Shown here: in pieces, positions 61,743-64,000 of the stretch
Position numbering within the stretch: position 1 is the first letter of the stretch
How the letters are laid out: each line of letters starts with the position of its first letter
The notes under the pieces: generated by a model
Databases searched by the model: none
Told to the model about the DNA's origin: nothing
The model's input: the letters and a program-made list of their open reading frames with translations, nothing else
DNA from: JBCCTX01 sp964652565
GTDB taxonomy: Bacteria > Bacteroidota > Bacteroidia > J057
Direction of reading: 5' to 3'
Length of the DNA: 64,000 nucleotides
Assembly (NCBI GenBank): GCA_964652565.1
Contig: CAZZEC010000001.1
Location: forward strand, 1 to 64,000
Made by a program: the position numbers and the translations under genes

Positions 61743-63131
61743 ATGACATTAATATCATCTATTTCCGGGATAAGGGGGACAATCGGAGGCAAGACCGGTG
61801 AAAACCTTACACCCATAGACATTGTTCGCTTTGCCTCTGCTTTTGGAACCTGGTTAGCTCTTAAATCAAACAATAAACGTGTAATTATAGGGAGGGATGC
61901 ACGTCCTTCAGGAGAAATGATTCAACAACTCGTCATACAGACGCTTGTAGGATTGGGTTTTGAAGTAATTGATTTGGGATTGTCTACAACGCCTACTGTC
62001 GAGATGGCAGTACCTGAGTATGAAGCCGCTGGGGGAATCATTCTTACTGCTTCACATAATCCTGTAAATTGGAATGCACTGAAATTATTGAACCTTCGAG
62101 GAGAATTTGTTACCAAAAAGGACGGGATAGAAATTTTGGAGATTGCTGAAAATGAGTATTATCAATTTGCGGAAGTAGAAGAGTTGGGATCTGTAAGAAA
62201 GGATGACGAATTTATTCATCGGCATATTCAGAAGATACTGGATTTGAAATTGGTTGATAAATATGCTATTGAAAAAGCTAATTTAAGTGTAGTAGTGGAT
62301 GGGGTGAATAGTTCTGGAGGAGTATATGTCCCACAACTTCTGAATGCATTAGGGGTGAAAAATATCAATAAAATTAATTGTGAGCCCACGGGATGGTTTT
62401 CTCATAATCCAGAGCCCCTAAAGAAAAACTTAGGAGAATTGATGAATGTCATTCGTGAAAATAAAGCCGACGTTGGTATAGCTGTGGACCCTGATGTAGA
62501 TCGCTTGGTTTTTATCGACGATGAAGGAGAAATATTTGGTGAAGAATACACCTTAGTTAGCATTGCAGATTATGTACTTCAGCACAATAAAAGCGCAGTG
62601 GTATCAAACCTTTCTTCCAGTAGAGCTTTGAGAGATGTCGCAGAAAGGCATGGAGTAAGATATCATGCTGCGGCTGTGGGCGAAGTAAATGTAGTAGATA
62701 AAATGAAGCGTACGGATGCACTCATAGGAGGTGAGGGAAATGGGGGAATCATTTATCCCGAATTACATTATGGGCGCGATGCGCTCGTAGGTATTGCACT
62801 TTTCTTATCTCATCTGGTAAAATCAAATAAGTCCTGTGCTGAATTAAGAAGGACCTATCCTGATTATTTTATGGAAAAGAAAAAGCTTCAGCTCACTAAG
62901 GGCATGGATGTAGATGGACTGCTTCAAAAGTTTAAGGCTTATCACGAACAGAATCAAAAAGGCGAAATCAATTCTATAGATGGTATAAAAGTCGATTTTG
63001 ATCGTTCCTGGGTACATTTAAGGAAGTCAAATACCGAACCTATCATTAGGGTATACACTGAAGCTGAGTCACCTACTGAAGCACTTCAACTTGCAGATGA
63101 AACAATTAATATCCTGGAGAATATGATGTAA
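61743..63131 (+). CDS. glmM: Phosphoglucosamine mutase (alpha-D-phosphohexomutase family)
   Basis: This enzyme converts glucosamine-6-phosphate to glucosamine-1-phosphate for cell-wall precursor synthesis. All four hexomutase loops are visible: the phosphoserine loop TASHNP with S104, the metal loop DPDVDRLVFID (about 247-257), the sugar loop GGEGNGG (about 325-331) and the phosphate loop RKSNTEPIIRVYTEA (about 425-439). The IRGTIGGKTGENLTP start and the 462-residue length fit the Bacteroidota GlmM-type group. Phosphomannomutase or phosphoglucomutase activity cannot be fully excluded. It is divergent from the PLP enzyme and followed by a terminator-like hairpin. Confidence 0.88.
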   Translation: MTLISSISGIRGTIGGKTGENLTPIDIVRFASAFGTWLALKSNNKRVIIGRDARPSGEMIQQLVIQTLVGLGFEVIDLGLSTTPTVEMAVPEYEAAGGIILTASHNPVNWNALKLLNLRGEFVTKKDGIEILEIAENEYYQFAEVEELGSVRKDDEFIHRHIQKILDLKLVDKYAIEKANLSVVVDGVNSSGGVYVPQLLNALGVKNINKINCEPTGWFSHNPEPLKKNLGELMNVIRENKADVGIAVDPDVDRLVFIDDEGEIFGEEYTLVSIADYVLQHNKSAVVSNLSSSRALRDVAERHGVRYHAAAVGEVNVVDKMKRTDALIGGEGNGGIIYPELHYGRDALVGIALFLSHLVKSNKSCAELRRTYPDYFMEKKKLQLTKGMDVDGLLQKFKAYHEQNQKGEINSIDGIKVDFDRSWVHLRKSNTEPIIRVYTEAESPTEALQLADETINILENMM

Positions 63132-63163
63132 TTTTACTCCGTTTTATCTATGTCTTACTATTG

Positions 63164-63192
63164 GTAATGATACCTATCATTGCACTTTTTTG
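63164..63192 (+). terminator. Terminator-like hairpin after glmM
   Basis: GTAATGAT (63164-63171) can pair with ATCATTGC (63176-63183), including one T-G wobble, around a 4-nt loop, and is followed by ACTTTTTTGATTTTT. It lies 33 bp after the glmM stop. Confidence 0.5.
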
Positions 63193-63258
63193 ATTTTTGT
63201 ACGTATTTAGTGTGTCATTTTTACAGGTGATATCCATTGTTATTGAAAAATAAGAGGT

Positions 63259-64000
63259 ATGGTGTTACATAATAAGATTGATCGTAGAGTGCTTAAGGAT
63301 CAAATGCAGTCAAGTGATGAAGCAAGGGTAACATGTTCATTTTATCATTATTTTCACATTGATTCCCCTGAATCCTTTAGAGATGAGTTGTTTCTCGAGT
63401 TTTCCGATTGGGGAGTCCTGGGGAGAATTTATGTAGCAAAAGAAGGGATTAATGCACAAGTGAGCATCTCTTGTAGTGTATTTGAAGCGTTCAAATTATA
63501 TCTGTACAAACGGTACCCTGCATTAAATGGTATAAGGTTGAATATAGCAGTTGATGATGATGGCAAGTCATTTTATAAATTAAAGATTAAGGTTAGAGAG
63601 AAAATAGTCGCTGATGGGTTAAATGATCATCTGTTTGATGTTACCAATAGAGGCGCGCATCTCGATGCAGAAGCATTCAATGAGATCACCGATCGACCTG
63701 ATACAATTGTAGTAGATATGCGCAATCATTATGAAAGTGAAGTAGGGCACTTTGAAGGAGCTATTTTACCTGATGTAGATACGTTTAGAGATGCTCTACC
63801 TCTTGTAGTGGAAATGCTGGAAGAAAAGAAGGAGCAACCCATTGTAATGTATTGCACAGGAGGAATTAGATGTGAAAAGGCAAGTGCTTATCTGAAACAC
63901 AAAGGGTTCCAGGATGTATATCAATTGGACGGAGGGATCATCGAGTATGCCAGACAGGTAAAAGCCCAGGGGTTGAAGAATAAATTTCACGGAAAAAACT
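63259..64000 (+). CDS. trhO: tRNA uridine(34) hydroxylase TrhO, rhodanese family (partial, cut by the window end)
   Basis: TrhO hydroxylates wobble uridine 34 of tRNAs, the first step toward mo5U/cmo5U. The gene opens with ATG at 63259 and stays in frame to base 63999, giving 247 codons before the window ends. The N-terminal acylphosphatase-like domain (about 25-115) has VTCSFYHYF, GVLGRIYVAKEGINAQVS and FYKLKIKVREKIVADG. The rhodanese domain (about 130-245) contains VVDMRNHYESEVGHFEGA and the active loop CTGGIRCEKAS (C199 and C205). The C-terminal zinc-binding tail expected in the family would lie beyond the window. Confidence 0.93.
   Translation, partial: MVLHNKIDRRVLKDQMQSSDEARVTCSFYHYFHIDSPESFRDELFLEFSDWGVLGRIYVAKEGINAQVSISCSVFEAFKLYLYKRYPALNGIRLNIAVDDDGKSFYKLKIKVREKIVADGLNDHLFDVTNRGAHLDAEAFNEITDRPDTIVVDMRNHYESEVGHFEGAILPDVDTFRDALPLVVEMLEEKKEQPIVMYCTGGIRCEKASAYLKHKGFQDVYQLDGGIIEYARQVKAQGLKNKFHGKN

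Noticed and set aside
1..64000. CRISPR arrays, tRNA or rRNA genes, prophage or intact insertion sequences
   Set aside because: No regularly spaced direct repeats, cloverleaf-like intergenic sequences, integrase, transposase or structural phage genes were seen on either strand.

Overview
The window reads as a chromosomal segment of an AT-rich Bacteroidota genome, most likely from the Saprospiria/Lewinella side of the phylum. The support is a SusC/SusD pair, an outer-membrane-beta-barrel-family TonB receptor, SprB repeats, PKD domains, type IX secretion (T9SS) C-terminal tails, sigma-54, an infB with a very long charged N-terminus, a Bacteroidota-type split methylmalonyl-CoA mutase, and promoters of the TTG-N19-TAnnTTTG kind. 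No rRNA, tRNA, CRISPR array, phage or intact insertion sequence was found. The genus assignment is inference.

Region 1 (1-16.8 kb, plus strand) is an envelope and nutrient-acquisition island. A nested palindrome resembling a REP element is followed by susC, susD, a large CRTAC1-type FG-GAP/ASPIC lipoprotein, a vanadium-haloperoxidase/PAP2-type lipoprotein and a second, smaller CRTAC1 protein that ends in a membrane helix. The last three overlap or almost touch, so they are probably one operon. After an 864-nt structured gap comes a 1240-residue secreted beta-helix protein with three malectin-like domains and a T9SS tail.

Region 2 (16.8-28.8 kb, mostly minus strand) holds a truncated secreted-protein remnant, rpoN, a giant multidomain subtilase with five SprB repeats, a GbsR/MarR-type regulator, a secreted protein of unknown function, a small divergent winged-helix regulator, and the two methylmalonyl-CoA mutase subunits followed by a 66-residue four-cysteine protein.

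Region 3 (28.9-36.7 kb) is housekeeping: an IscA/HesB-type Fe-S protein; a pcm - alpha/beta hydrolase - holA - DUF6886 run on plus; radA plus a WG-repeat protein on minus; and a zinc-ribbon membrane protein.

Region 4 (36.8-48.3 kb) is again extracellular: two tandem paralogous T9SS-secreted subtilases behind a good promoter, a clan-A (GH30-like) glycosidase, a convergent TonB receptor and a lipase-like alpha/beta hydrolase.

Region 5 (48.4-64 kb) holds a small outer-membrane barrel, a short-chain dehydrogenase with an AraC regulator, a TPR protein, and the translation/transcription operon rimP-nusA-infB-nif3-CT398-like. An intrinsic-terminator-like hairpin sits only 8 nt before the rimP start codon. 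The window ends with a PLP enzyme divergent from glmM, and a trhO gene cut by the window edge.

The most system-like candidates are the susCD-CRTAC1-haloperoxidase-CRTAC1 locus and the hairpin in front of rimP. Neither can be called new without database comparison.
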